From the NCBI GenBank assembly GCA_004369085.1, contig ML210185.1:124001-188000 (forward strand): 64,000 nucleotides of DNA, given 5' to 3'. The stretch's first letter is position 1, and each line of letters opens with the position of its first letter. Position numbers and translations under genes: made by a program. The notes below the pieces were generated by a model. That model made no database searches. It was not told the origin of the DNA and was given only the letters and a program-made list of their open reading frames with translations. Shown here in pieces: positions 11,400-23,389 of this stretch. The DNA comes from Coprinopsis marcescibilis (lineage: Eukaryota > Basidiomycota > Agaricomycetes > Agaricales > Psathyrellaceae).

Positions 11400-12380
11400 T
11401 TACCCTACAAGTGGCGCTCGTTCCTCGTCGCTCAAAGCAACACGGCCTCCGCGGCGGAACAGACCGTAAGTGCCCTTGAACACCCAGACGAGAGCAAGGA
11501 TGGCGAAAGCCAACGAAGACCAATGGACAAATTTGGAGCTAGTCTGGTGGACAAATATTGCCCAAAGTGACCAAGCAATGGCAATGGAGGCGGGGAGATC
11601 CCCCTCGGGTGTCGAGAAGGCGTAAGTCGCAGCAGTTCCCTCGAGGAAGAACCTGGAAAGGTATGTCAATCAAGGGAACACAAGTCCACAAGATACAACG
11701 TGAACTTACAGGCCAAGGAATACGAATACTTTGGTCCAAACTCCAGCATGGTGATGGTGCGCATTCACTCCAAAGGCCTGGAAGGCGGTTAACACGACTA
11801 GAACGGTGGTCCAACCATGGTAGAGCGAGAATGGAAGGTGAATGAACAGTTCATCAGAGTAGCTCTGTGGCGAGTGATGCTTCTTGACGATGTAATAGAT
11901 GTGCTAAATTAAGAGGGAGCATGAGTAAAACAGGACGTTGCCGCGTGGGGCGTCAGCACTTACCGTTACTGCGGAGCTAACGAACAGGGAGAAAACGAAA
12001 GCTAAATGAAAGGAGAGTGAGTACATGAGCCTCACAGGATGCACATGCTTAGACATACCCCAGATGTAACGTTCAGTGGCCCACAAGTTGATGTAAATGG
12101 CATTGAGAAGGGCCAGGAGAGGGAACCGCCAGGACACGGCGTCGATGATGGTCGCCTTGCCAGACGGGAAGAACTGGTAGATGACGGTTCCAAGGAGGAG
12201 GATATGGATGAGAGACCAGATGAGGAAGGCCCATGGAGCTGGAGTTATGTAGGTTTCTTTGCCATTGTAATAGACCCCTGAAGGAGCGGCGACGGTGTAG
12301 ATATTTGAGCCCAAAAAGAGGAAATAGGCGATGAGATTGGTGATTTTGAGAATGATACCGTCCTTCCAGGAATCAGCCAT
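11400..12380 (-). CDS. Small multi-pass membrane protein (possibly DUF1774 / TspO-like fold)
   Basis: The start [20 protein letters not shown] lies at 12380 and the stop at 11400. About four exons give roughly 250 residues with six to seven hydrophobic segments, including [36 protein letters not shown] and [18 protein letters not shown]. The pattern of a TPAPWAF...IW stretch followed by a Trp-rich helix recalls TspO-like tryptophan-rich proteins and the uncharacterised fungal DUF1774 family. I recall this from general family knowledge and cannot confirm it. There is no cleavable signal peptide. The tail ends in DEERAPLVG, a cytosolic-looking acidic end. It is divergent from the PHD-like gene, with only about 100 bp between starts. 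Confidence 0.75.
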
Positions 12381-12481
12381 GGTGGACAATGGAAAAGCTG
12401 TGGGACTGAGCGAGTAGCAAGTGCGAGTGTTTAAGTACCTCCACGCCCGCGCCTTGACCACATGTCGTCATCCGTACCAAA

Positions 12482-13320
12482 ATGGCCAAATACGAAACAA
12501 ACTTCGAAGGGGGGGTGGCTCCCCTTTATTCAAGGTCACCATCTCAAATGAATCGCGACTGTATCGTCTGCAAGCAGTCAACCAGCTCTCCCAAGAACTA
12601 CTTGCTCACATGTAAAGGCTGTCGCAAGCCATATCACCACAGTGAGTTCTCTGTTCTCTCCCCTGTAATTTCTTTCTCATTTTCCAAAGGACACCATGAC
12701 CCGCCCGTGGGGGACAGGGAGCTTATCGACAGAATTAGAGCAACCAGAGAAGGAAATCCGCAGAATGGATTGCAGGCATGGAGATGTGTCACTTGCACTC
12801 GTGCACGTCACTCAGTGGCTCCAAGAAGGTCGGAACTTAACCTGTATATACTCATTCTCGAAGCAATGACGAGACATCCAGTCATGAAGTGATTGAAATC
12901 CTGTCCGAAGACGAAGAAGAACACATAACACCACAGCCACAGCTTTCGGCAAAGGCTCCAGAAATCATCATGCTGGATTCCAGTGACGATGAAGTCGCCG
13001 GAAAGTCAGACACAGTTGCACCCGCCGCCCCACAGGCACCGCCGCCCCCTGGGCTAACGCAGACAGTCCCTCCACCCACTGCACTCCGAGGCCTCCCACC
13101 CAAAACCTATTGGGCACCTCCTTGGATCAAGTACGGGTCTTCTGGCCTTGATTTAGAATCTTGGGAGAAAGCACAACGTATGTCATCGTCATCGACGTCA
13201 TTGGGACCAGTACGTTCTCGTAAGGCACGCATGGTTCCCAAGTCTACCATCCAGGATACCTCTTTCTGCTTCGATATCGCGTCTTGGATCTCGCGTTCAC
13301 GCATGAGCTCCACCGAATAA
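12482..13320 (+). CDS. PHD-finger-like protein with SUMO-interaction-like acidic motifs
   Basis: Three exons. The N-terminal zinc finger reads CIVCKQSTSS..LTCKGCRKPYHH, then after a GTGAGT...CAAAG intron RHHDPPVGDRE, then WRCVTC. This is the C4-H-x-C2 spacing of a PHD finger, a reader of histone tails, but the residue that should be the sixth ligand cysteine is histidine. A second intron joins RR to SHEVIEILSEDEEE. The rest is disordered and Pro-rich, with a second motif IIMLDSSDDE and a PPKTYWAPPW stretch. Both motifs look like hydrophobic-acidic SUMO-interacting motifs. The start may be the ATG at 12482 or the one just before CIVC at 12548. Its stop is 41 bp from the stop of the BiP gene. 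The exact function is unknown. Confidence 0.68.
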
Positions 13321-13361
13321 ATAATTTTTGTGACATGGTAATCAAATTGAAAGTTTCGCAG

Positions 13362-15917
<2,556 letters not shown>

Positions 15918-16447
15918 TGTGTTGGAAGAAGGTGGACTTTTATGATCGGTGCCTCAGAGCGAACTGAGGTACTTATATGCTATGGTCTGTCCTGTGGCCG
16001 ATAAAAGATGCAACTGATTGTTGAACGTTGTGAGGTGTCGGGTCCGGGGGCGAACACGTTTCCAACCGACGGAGAGACACGTATGCGTGCGCTAGGAGGT
16101 CCGTATCATGCACTGACTGCAACATATGATGAATGAGTCAATTGCAGGGGCTGACACGTATGTCCACCTCAGACGCGCCTCAACAAGCGCCCGACCCGGC
16201 GCGAGGGCTGTCCGCATCAGTTGACACGTCGCGGTCAGCACAATGAACATGAATTGATCGGGTGCTTGGTATCTATGGTACAAATTCAACTTCTGTGACC
16301 TCCAAGGGAAAACAATTGTCCGTGTACGTATGTATGTAAAATTATAGGGAAAACAAAGCATAACCAAGGGTGTGAACGAGATGACTCTATGCGACGAAAT
16401 ATAGTGAACAAGGCCGTGTAGCCATCAGAGAAAGAGAGGCTAGGCTC
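15918..16447. other. BiP promoter and PCK1 3' flank
   Basis: This stretch lies between the BiP start and the PCK1 stop. The BiP-proximal part has a TATA-like element near 15972-15977 (minus strand) and ACACGT-type sequences near 16055 and 16076, which might bind a bZIP factor. I could not identify a confident unfolded-protein response element. A 91-codon minus frame here has no coding character. Confidence 0.4.
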
Positions 16448-18541
16448 CTAGAGCTGAGGGCCAGACAAGCGGACCTTCTGGTCGACGTCCTTCTCGTAGA
16501 GAGCAAAGGCCCTGCCGAACATGGTGCCCAACTTCCTGACCTCCTTGTTGAACGCCGCCTTATCGGGCCATGCGAGACCAGGGTTGAGAAGCTCTCGAGG
16601 GATACCCTCGATGGAGGTAGGGATCTGGAGGTTGAAGACGGGGAAGTTTTCAAACTCGGACTGGAGCAGCTCGCCAGAGTGCACGGCGTCGACGATACGA
16701 CGAGTGTACTTGAGAGGGCATCGCTTGCCGACACCAAACTTGCCACCGGTCCAGCCAGTGTTGATGAGCCAGCAGGGGACGTTGTGCTTGTGCATACGTT
16801 CAGCAAGCATCTCGGCATAACGGCCGGGCTAACAAGAAGACAGATGTGAGCACACGAGCAGTTTTTATAAATATCTGCAAAACTCACGTGGAGAACGATG
16901 AAGGGAGCAGAGTAGCAGGTGGAGAAGGTAGGGATGGGCTCAAGGACACCATCTTCCGTACCGGGGGTTTTACTAAATATAATTCGTCATTATAGATGTC
17001 AGTTATATCGCAAAAACAACTTACGAGGTGTATCCGGCCAAGAAGTGGTAGCTGGCTTGTTCAGGAGTAAGCCTGGAGACAGGAGGAAGCACACCAAAGG
17101 CGTCACAGGTCAGCATGATGATGTTGCTGGGCTGGCTGTCGACAATGCACGGAATCTTGGCGTTGGGAATAGCTTCGATGGGGTAGGCGCATCGGGTGTT
17201 TTCAGTGATACTGACGTCATCATAGTCGGGAACTCTGGTGATCGGGTTGTAGACGACATTCTCGAGGATGCTACCAAACTTAATGGCGTTGAAAATGTCG
17301 GGCTCCTTTTCAGCAGAAAGGTTGATGGTCTTGGCGTAGCAGCCACCCTCGATGTTGAAGACACCAGTGTCGGACCAGACGTGCTCGTCATCACCGATCA
17401 GGAGACGGTTGGGATCGGCAGAGAGAGTGGTCTTTCCGGTTCCAGACAAACCAAAGAAGAGTGTGACATCGCCCTTGTCCTTTCCGACATTAGCCGATGA
17501 GTGGAGGGAAAGCTGTCCAAACTTGACGGGTTGGAGATAGTGCTGTTAAAAAGACAAGGCTAAGTGAAACGTTGGCGAATCTAAAATGGAATGGACAGAC
17601 CATAACGGAGAAGACACCCTTCTTCATCTCTCCGGCATACTCGGTGCCAAGGATGACCATCTCCATCCGCTTAAAGTTGATCTCGACTGAAGTGGTGGAG
17701 CTCATGCCCTTGGTAAAGCGATTGGCAGGGAACTGGCCGGCGTTGTAGATGATAAAGTCTGGTTCACCGAAATCGGCGAGTTGCTCCTCCGTCGGGCGGA
17801 TAAGCATGTTGTGCTGTTAAAGAAGAATGATCAGGACGGGTGTTCTTCGGCCAAAGGCGACAAAGGAAGAAGACGAACCATGAAGAGAGCATGGTAAGCT
17901 CTAGCGCAGATTACGCGAACCTTGATTCGATATCTGGGGTCCCACTATTAATGGCTGTGTGATTAGTGGAACCGAACGGGAGATACGAAGACGACATACG
18001 CCGGCGAAACCGTCAAAGACGTAAACGTTTTCTCGGGTATTGAGATAATCGATGGCACGTTCGCGATTGATCTCAAAGGTGTCTTGAGAAGGAGAGATGG
18101 ATGAGATAAGGAGATGAAGATCGAGACGGGGTTGACGTACGTTCATCGAGCTTGATGTTGACCGAGCCCCACCAGATGTCATCCTTGCTGGTCTCTTCGT
18201 AGACGATACGCTTGTCCTTTGGACTGCGACCAGTCTTCTTGCCAGAGAAATTGATGAGAGCACCAGAAGCAGAGATGATAGCGCCCTCGTTGCGAATCGC
18301 CTCCTCATACAGAAGAGCGGGCGACGCGTTGCGCTTTATCTGGATCCTGTCCATGTCGAAGCCGGCATGGGAGAAGTACTCGAGGTCCTTGCCGATGACT
18401 GTGGGGTAAAAAGTGAGGAAAAGCGGGGGACAAACGACGGGGAGACATACGATTCGAGTGCTGCTCGGTGTCGAAGGGCTGGGCATAGTTGCGATGGAGG
18501 ATATGGGGTGTGACATAGGGGGTCTGGTGGGGGAGAACCAT
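16448..18541 (-). CDS. PCK1: Phosphoenolpyruvate carboxykinase (ATP)
   Basis: Gluconeogenic enzyme of the cytosol: oxaloacetate plus ATP gives PEP, CO2 and ADP. The start [20 protein letters not shown] (18541) leads through about seven exons to a stop at 16448, close to the usual 540-550 residues. Visible sites are the substrate region [20 protein letters not shown], the P-loop-like kinase-1a motif [18 protein letters not shown], the metal/ATP motif [20 protein letters not shown] and NEGGC-like [10 protein letters not shown]. The C-terminal region reads [20 protein letters not shown]. All key residues look intact. In known fungi this gene is induced on non-fermentable carbon and repressed by glucose. 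The 480-bp upstream gap is long for this window. Confidence 0.97.
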
Positions 18542-19024
18542 CTTGGTAGTAGACTTGTGGGAGTTGTCGTTTGGCGAATGAAGGTTTATAAACTTTTGGA
18601 AATTGGAATATAAATCATATGCAATTAAGATCCGTAGGCGTGCGAAAGTGATCGGGGAGGAATTACCTGACGAAAGGATGAAAGAGGCCTTGCAAGGAAT
18701 GGCGGACGGACGCAGAGCCGCCCAAGTTGCCAGCCCAGTGCCATTCAGCTCCGGAATATCCCGACAGCTCCGTGCGCTCCGTTGCACCCAGACGAGCCTG
18801 CCCTGACGTCTGCGAGTCGTCGTCCTGCCTGTGTGAGTGGTTCTCAACCAACATGTACTGCAGGACCGCTATTCTGTCACATCATTCACATGCCCTCGCT
18901 TTCCCACAATCCTCTCTCCGCCCACGGCACACCACGGCCCTCCGATCATCCGCTCAGCCCAGTCCAGTAGTACCCCGCATCCAACCCTATTTACCAGACT
19001 CATCCATGTATTACTCTTTCCACC
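18542..19024. promoter_or_regulatory. Divergent promoter region PCK1 / acetyltransferase
   Basis: Intergenic region between two divergent starts. On the PCK1 side a TATA-like GTTTATAAAC palindrome lies near 18585-18595, about 45-55 bp upstream of the PCK1 ATG. The centre is pyrimidine-rich. No gene is supported. Confidence 0.45.
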
Positions 19025-19911
19025 ATGTATTCCATACAAGTTCGCCCCATAACCTCCTCAGATGTCAGGAACCTCCGCCAGCTCCATGTATGTCTTCCGC
19101 TCTCGTCCAGGTCCTATTAATAACATTCTACAGAGTCAATTGCTTCCACTCGTCACCTACAACAACCCGTTCTTCACCCAGCTCCTAATCATGCCAAACA
19201 GGCATTGTCTCGCCGCATTTGACATGGCAGACCCTACCGTTCCAGTTGGCTTTATCTCGGCTCTTGTTCACAACGCGCCGGGCTCGGACTATCGCTCGGA
19301 CCGCGAAGAGCTCGACTTTCTCGTCGACCAGCATCTCGACGGTGTCCCAAAACGCAGGGGCGGCTCTGGTCTTTCTACCAACAGCGACGACGGTCCTTCG
19401 CGAGAACCACGCATCGAGCTCTTGACGCTCGGGGTCGCTCCTGCTTATCAACACACTGGCTTAGCACGCAGGTTCGTGCGCGATATGGTCGCCCGCGTGC
19501 AGGCCTCCATGCCAAAGACGGCATCTGGTACGAGATTACTCTTGTCCTTACGATGCACCTTATTCATCTATGTACTCGTTTCCAGTCGCCGGTCTCCCAC
19601 CGCCTTCTCCTCTTACACCGGATGATGATCGAAATACGTATTTCGTACCATCTGCAAAGAAGACCGTCATCGTGTATGCCAACGTTGCCACCACCAACTT
19701 TCCTGCGATTAACTTTTATAAACGCATTGGGATGAACGTGCTTCCCGGAGTCAGGCTGGATGGCCTGTATCGAGGACAAGGACAGCAAGCGAGCAGGCTC
19801 TTGAACAATACCAATATATTCTCCAAGGAAGGAAATCTCGGAGGGAGCGCCATTAGGGCCACCGGTATGGGCAACAGCAACGACGCGTTTGTCGTCGCAG
19901 GACTCTTGTAG
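19025..19911 (+). CDS. GNAT-family N-acetyltransferase (NAA60-like)
   Basis: Three exons, 19025-19090 or so, then to 19528, then 19589-19911. The start MYSIQVRPITSSDVRNLRQL joins SQLLPLVTYNNPFF. Acetyl-CoA-binding motif A is IELLTLGVAPAYQHTGLARR, matching the R/Q-x-x-G-x-A/G pyrophosphate loop of GNAT enzymes. The later strand-helix VIVYANVATTNFPAINFYKR is the usual motif B region ending in NFY. The order and wording resemble N-alpha-acetyltransferase 60 / San-type enzymes that acetylate protein N-termini. A disordered insert follows KRRGGSGLS. The C-terminus has an extra 40 residues of low complexity. Substrate identity is inferred only from similarity. The gene appears intact. Confidence 0.83.
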
Positions 19912-20102
19912 TATTATATTTTTGTATACCATTGTAACAGTAATTATTGGTTGTGATTGGCGCTGGCGCCTAATCCCCGAATAGACAGCAACCACGTGCA
20001 CGACTCAATAAACGTGGCGACGCGTTTCGGTTCTTTCAACCACTGACTTGACGCGTCCGGTCGATGGCACCGCGTCTTCCACTGCCAGCTATCTTCAGAA
20101 CC

Positions 20103-23073
20103 ATGGCTCCACCCCATTCATTTCCTGCTTTTTATGCATGCTATCTTTTAAAATCTATTCAAACTCCAGATTCAAAGACGCAAGGTCCACACATCTAGCC
20201 CGAATTCCCGTACTAATTACTCAACGCAGGGTGTACATCGGAAGCACCCCCTCGCCCATTCGGCGAATCAGGTATGTCTATACACTGCCCTTCCTGGCTT
20301 GCACTCACATCGAGTCCTGGACAGGCAGCACAACGGCGAAGTCGCGGCTGGAGCGAAAAAGACGAAAAATGGACGGCCGTGGGTGATGCAAATGCTAGTG
20401 CACGGATTTCCTTCGCGAAGCGTAGGTGGATCCCCTCTCGTGAAAGATTCTGTGGCTCACCAGGAGCCATTCCAGGCAGCGCTCCAATTTGAATGGGCGT
20501 GGCAGCACCCCAGCAAATCTCGGTACCTACGCGGCGAGCATGGAGAGCCACTCTTCACTCGCAACGCCAAATCTATGAACAGCTGTATACGGTAAGCTGT
20601 GCACAATATTTCGCGAATTAGATCTCATTTATGAACTTTACACATTCAACTTGCCTCCTTGTTCCACGGTTATTCCGGAATTGGCATGACCCGTTCCGCC
20701 TGTACGACTGCATAACTAACTTGACCTCGTTCCGCCCGGCGGTTACCTCCAATCCAACGTCTCTGTCCCGTTCGGTCCCGCGTACGCCTTCTCCAACACT
20801 TCTCCGGTAAATGGACACCGCCCACTCTTCCGGACACCGCCGATCCAATAATCCTGCTCTTTTTGCACTATGACTCTTTCCCGGACGGCCTTCCCCCAAT
20901 CCCACCCCATATCCACCACGACGGCTAATCTGTTCATCTTTCTTTCAAACCGAAATCGATCGTCATAATGAAACTTGCACGTGAATGCCCCCCGCAGAGT
21001 CGTCCGGGCCATGATACGCACCCAGCCATTCAGCTTTTGGCCTCTCCACGTCAAGCTATTCACGGAAGAAGCTGTCGTAGTATGGGGCGGGTGCGACAAG
21101 GCAGACAAATCCGAGTCTTCTATTGTAGAACAAGACTATCTGGTAAACCTCGGCTTGGTTTCTAAACCGGCGAACGGGAAAGGAAAGTCAAAGGCTACAC
21201 TGGCGCCAAGCCCCTTCCCCACTGGATTTACATGTGTGGTGGAGTTGGAGGGCGTCGATGGCAGATCCGGCCACAAATTCGGGTCCGGGAGGGTAGGTCC
21301 CCTGGAGGACACAGATGGTAAACCTTTACCCATTCATGGTCAACCACCAGCGCTTACTGTAATTATCGGCAGAACACTTCACTTCCCGGATCCTGTCCAA
21401 GAACACCGCGTTAATCGCGTCTGGGCGTGCCCCACCTTGCAGCGTGTGCTCAATACCGGTGCACGACTTTGGTGGAAAAGTACGTCGAATACACCCACTC
21501 CCATCAACTGTACCGACTGAAAGCATTGATTTAGAATGCGCTATCAACCTCGCTGTGTCCACACGACTCCTGCACGAGCGTGTCGCATTTGACGTGCCTT
21601 TCGCGCGTGTTCATCGAGAACGAACCCTCCTCGAGCGCCTTTTCGCTCGTTCCGAGAGGCGGAGACTGTCCTTCGTGCGGCAAATATACACTGTGGGGTG
21701 ACATTGTAAAAGGAAGCTATCGCAGATCTCGCGGTAACGCTGTTGTGCCAGAAGAGGACGAGGAAGAAGACGACGTACACACCGAGGTTGACCCCGAAGA
21801 CCTAGAGCAGGATGTTGATGACCTGGAAAACGCAATGCAAGGGCTTCGTTTAGGTGGCGAAGGATCACCTCGCAAAGCCACCAAGGGCAAAGGCAAAGCA
21901 GCTTCCAAAGTGACGGCCAAACCTGCTACCATTATCAAGCGAAGAGGTCGCCCTGCTAAAACAGCAGCAGACTCCAGTTCGGGTGAAGAATTCGACTTTT
22001 CTGGGATCAGAGCTTCGAGTTCGAGTAGGAGCGAAGGTTCCGTGAGGAGAGGTCGTGGACGACCCAGGAAAGTGCAGGAAAGCGTGTCGGTCACGAAGAG
22101 GCTTCCAGGGAGGCCAAAGAAACCGGACTCTGAGAGCGTTACCAGTAGCCCAGTGACGAAGAGGAAGCTAGGGAGGCCGAAGAAATCGGATTCTGAGAGT
22201 GTTCCCAGTACCCCGACGACGACGAGAAGGCCAGGGAGGCCAAAGAAAGTTTCTGCCAGCCCAGCAACGACGAGAAGGCTAGGGGGGCCAAAGAAATCGG
22301 ATTCGGAGAGCGTTTCCGCTAGCCCAATGGCGACGAGAAGGCTAGGGAGGCCAAAGAAATCGGATTCTGAAAGCGTTTACGCCAGCCCAGCAACGACGAG
22401 GAAGCCAGGGAGGCCAAAGAAATCGGATTCTGAGAGCGTTCCCGCCAGCCCGGTAACGAGGAGGAAGCCGGGGAGGCCACGGAAGAAGGACGACGACTCT
22501 GAACCTCCGAGCGAGTCGGGTGCTTCCAGCGCAACCCTAGAAAAGCGTAAGAGACAGGCAACAGGCAGGAATCCGAGCTCTACTGGGGCGACCAAGACCA
22601 AACCAGCCCTTACCACCAAACCTAAATCCAAGTCCAAACCCAAGTCACTCGGAACGACGTTTGAAGACCTTGGCCCATCCGGCCACTCACCAGATACCTC
22701 ATCCGATTACGACCTCGTATCGGCTTTGCGCGCCCTCTCAACTGCAGATTCAAACACTGGCATGATGAGCGCGTCCGCGATCACGCCTAACCGAAAACGG
22801 ATCCAGCTGGAGCCCTCTAACGCCCCGCAGGGAATGGCTACTACAGGGACAGTGCGAGGATACAACACCCAGGCCAGCATTGTCATATCTTCTGGCCCTG
22901 GTTCTGGGGGGTCGGACACCTCGAGCTCAGAGCTTGAATACCTCGGCATGACTCCCTCGCGTGGAATTTGGGAGTCTCCGGTGTCGGCGCTCGGGTCAGG
23001 CTACCGTATCGCACTGCAATCTGCCTCCACAAATGCAAAGTATGACCAGGAAGTGATAGAGCTGTCCGATTGA
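20103..23073 (+). CDS. SLX1: Structure-specific endonuclease subunit SLX1 with long AT-hook tail
   Basis: Catalytic GIY-YIG subunit of the SLX1-SLX4 nuclease, which cuts branched DNA during repair and recombination. Six exons (20103-20179, 20230-20271, 20325-20591, 20998-21317, 21373-21479, 21535-23073) join in frame to 783 residues. The nuclease domain reads [20 protein letters not shown], then [32 protein letters not shown] and [11 protein letters not shown]. The conserved [13 protein letters not shown] follows. The C-terminal zinc finger has [25 protein letters not shown] and [15 protein letters not shown]. Intron 1 needs a GC donor (GCAAGG) to keep frame, and intron 3 is unusually long at 406 nt. 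Beyond residue ~335 lies an acidic patch, nine AT-hook-like motifs and a disordered tail ending EVIELSD. Human and fission-yeast SLX1 stop near 275 residues. Confidence 0.93.
21937..22482 (+). repeat. AT-hook-encoding repeat array inside SLX1
   Basis: This coding stretch encodes nine AT-hook-like cores. Two spaced copies come first ([15 protein letters not shown]). They are followed by seven copies of a roughly 15-20 residue unit of the form [20 protein letters not shown] from about 22105. One copy is degenerate (LGGPKK), and the last is [10 protein letters not shown]. The DNA units are close to one another (recurrent AGGGAGGCCAAAGAAATCGG), so the array grew by recent tandem duplication in frame. 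Confidence 0.88.
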
Positions 23074-23389
23074 TCTTTGTTCAGATTTCACAAGGCTATT
23101 GGAGGAAAAATCGGGGCGATTTCTTTTTGGAGTACTGGGATTATACATTTTGGGTGATCTAGGTTTGTATCATATATTAAGCTCGATCATTATTAAGGAC
23201 GATTGTACTGTACAATGTGCACTGCCCGTAAAATACGTGCCAGGGCATAAAATGATAAATGGCATATCAAATATCAATAACATATAGCGAAAAGAAAGCG
23301 GTGGATCTCGACAGGACAGGTGGATAGATTGGTGTTGTGTTCGACGAAAGCGACGCGGGTATAAGTAGTAAACTCAAGAGAGCGAAAGG
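23074..23389. other. Convergent 3' flanks of SLX1 and MED14
   Basis: AT-rich 3' untranslated sequence between two convergent stops. No gene is seen. Confidence 0.5.

Noticed and set aside
16092..16367. 91-codon minus frame between BiP and PCK1
   Set aside because: No family pattern and low-complexity flank composition; most likely chance.
20743..21108. 121-codon minus frame overlapping SLX1 intron 3
   Set aside because: It overlaps conserved SLX1 coding sequence ([11 protein letters not shown]) on the other strand and has no recognisable domain.
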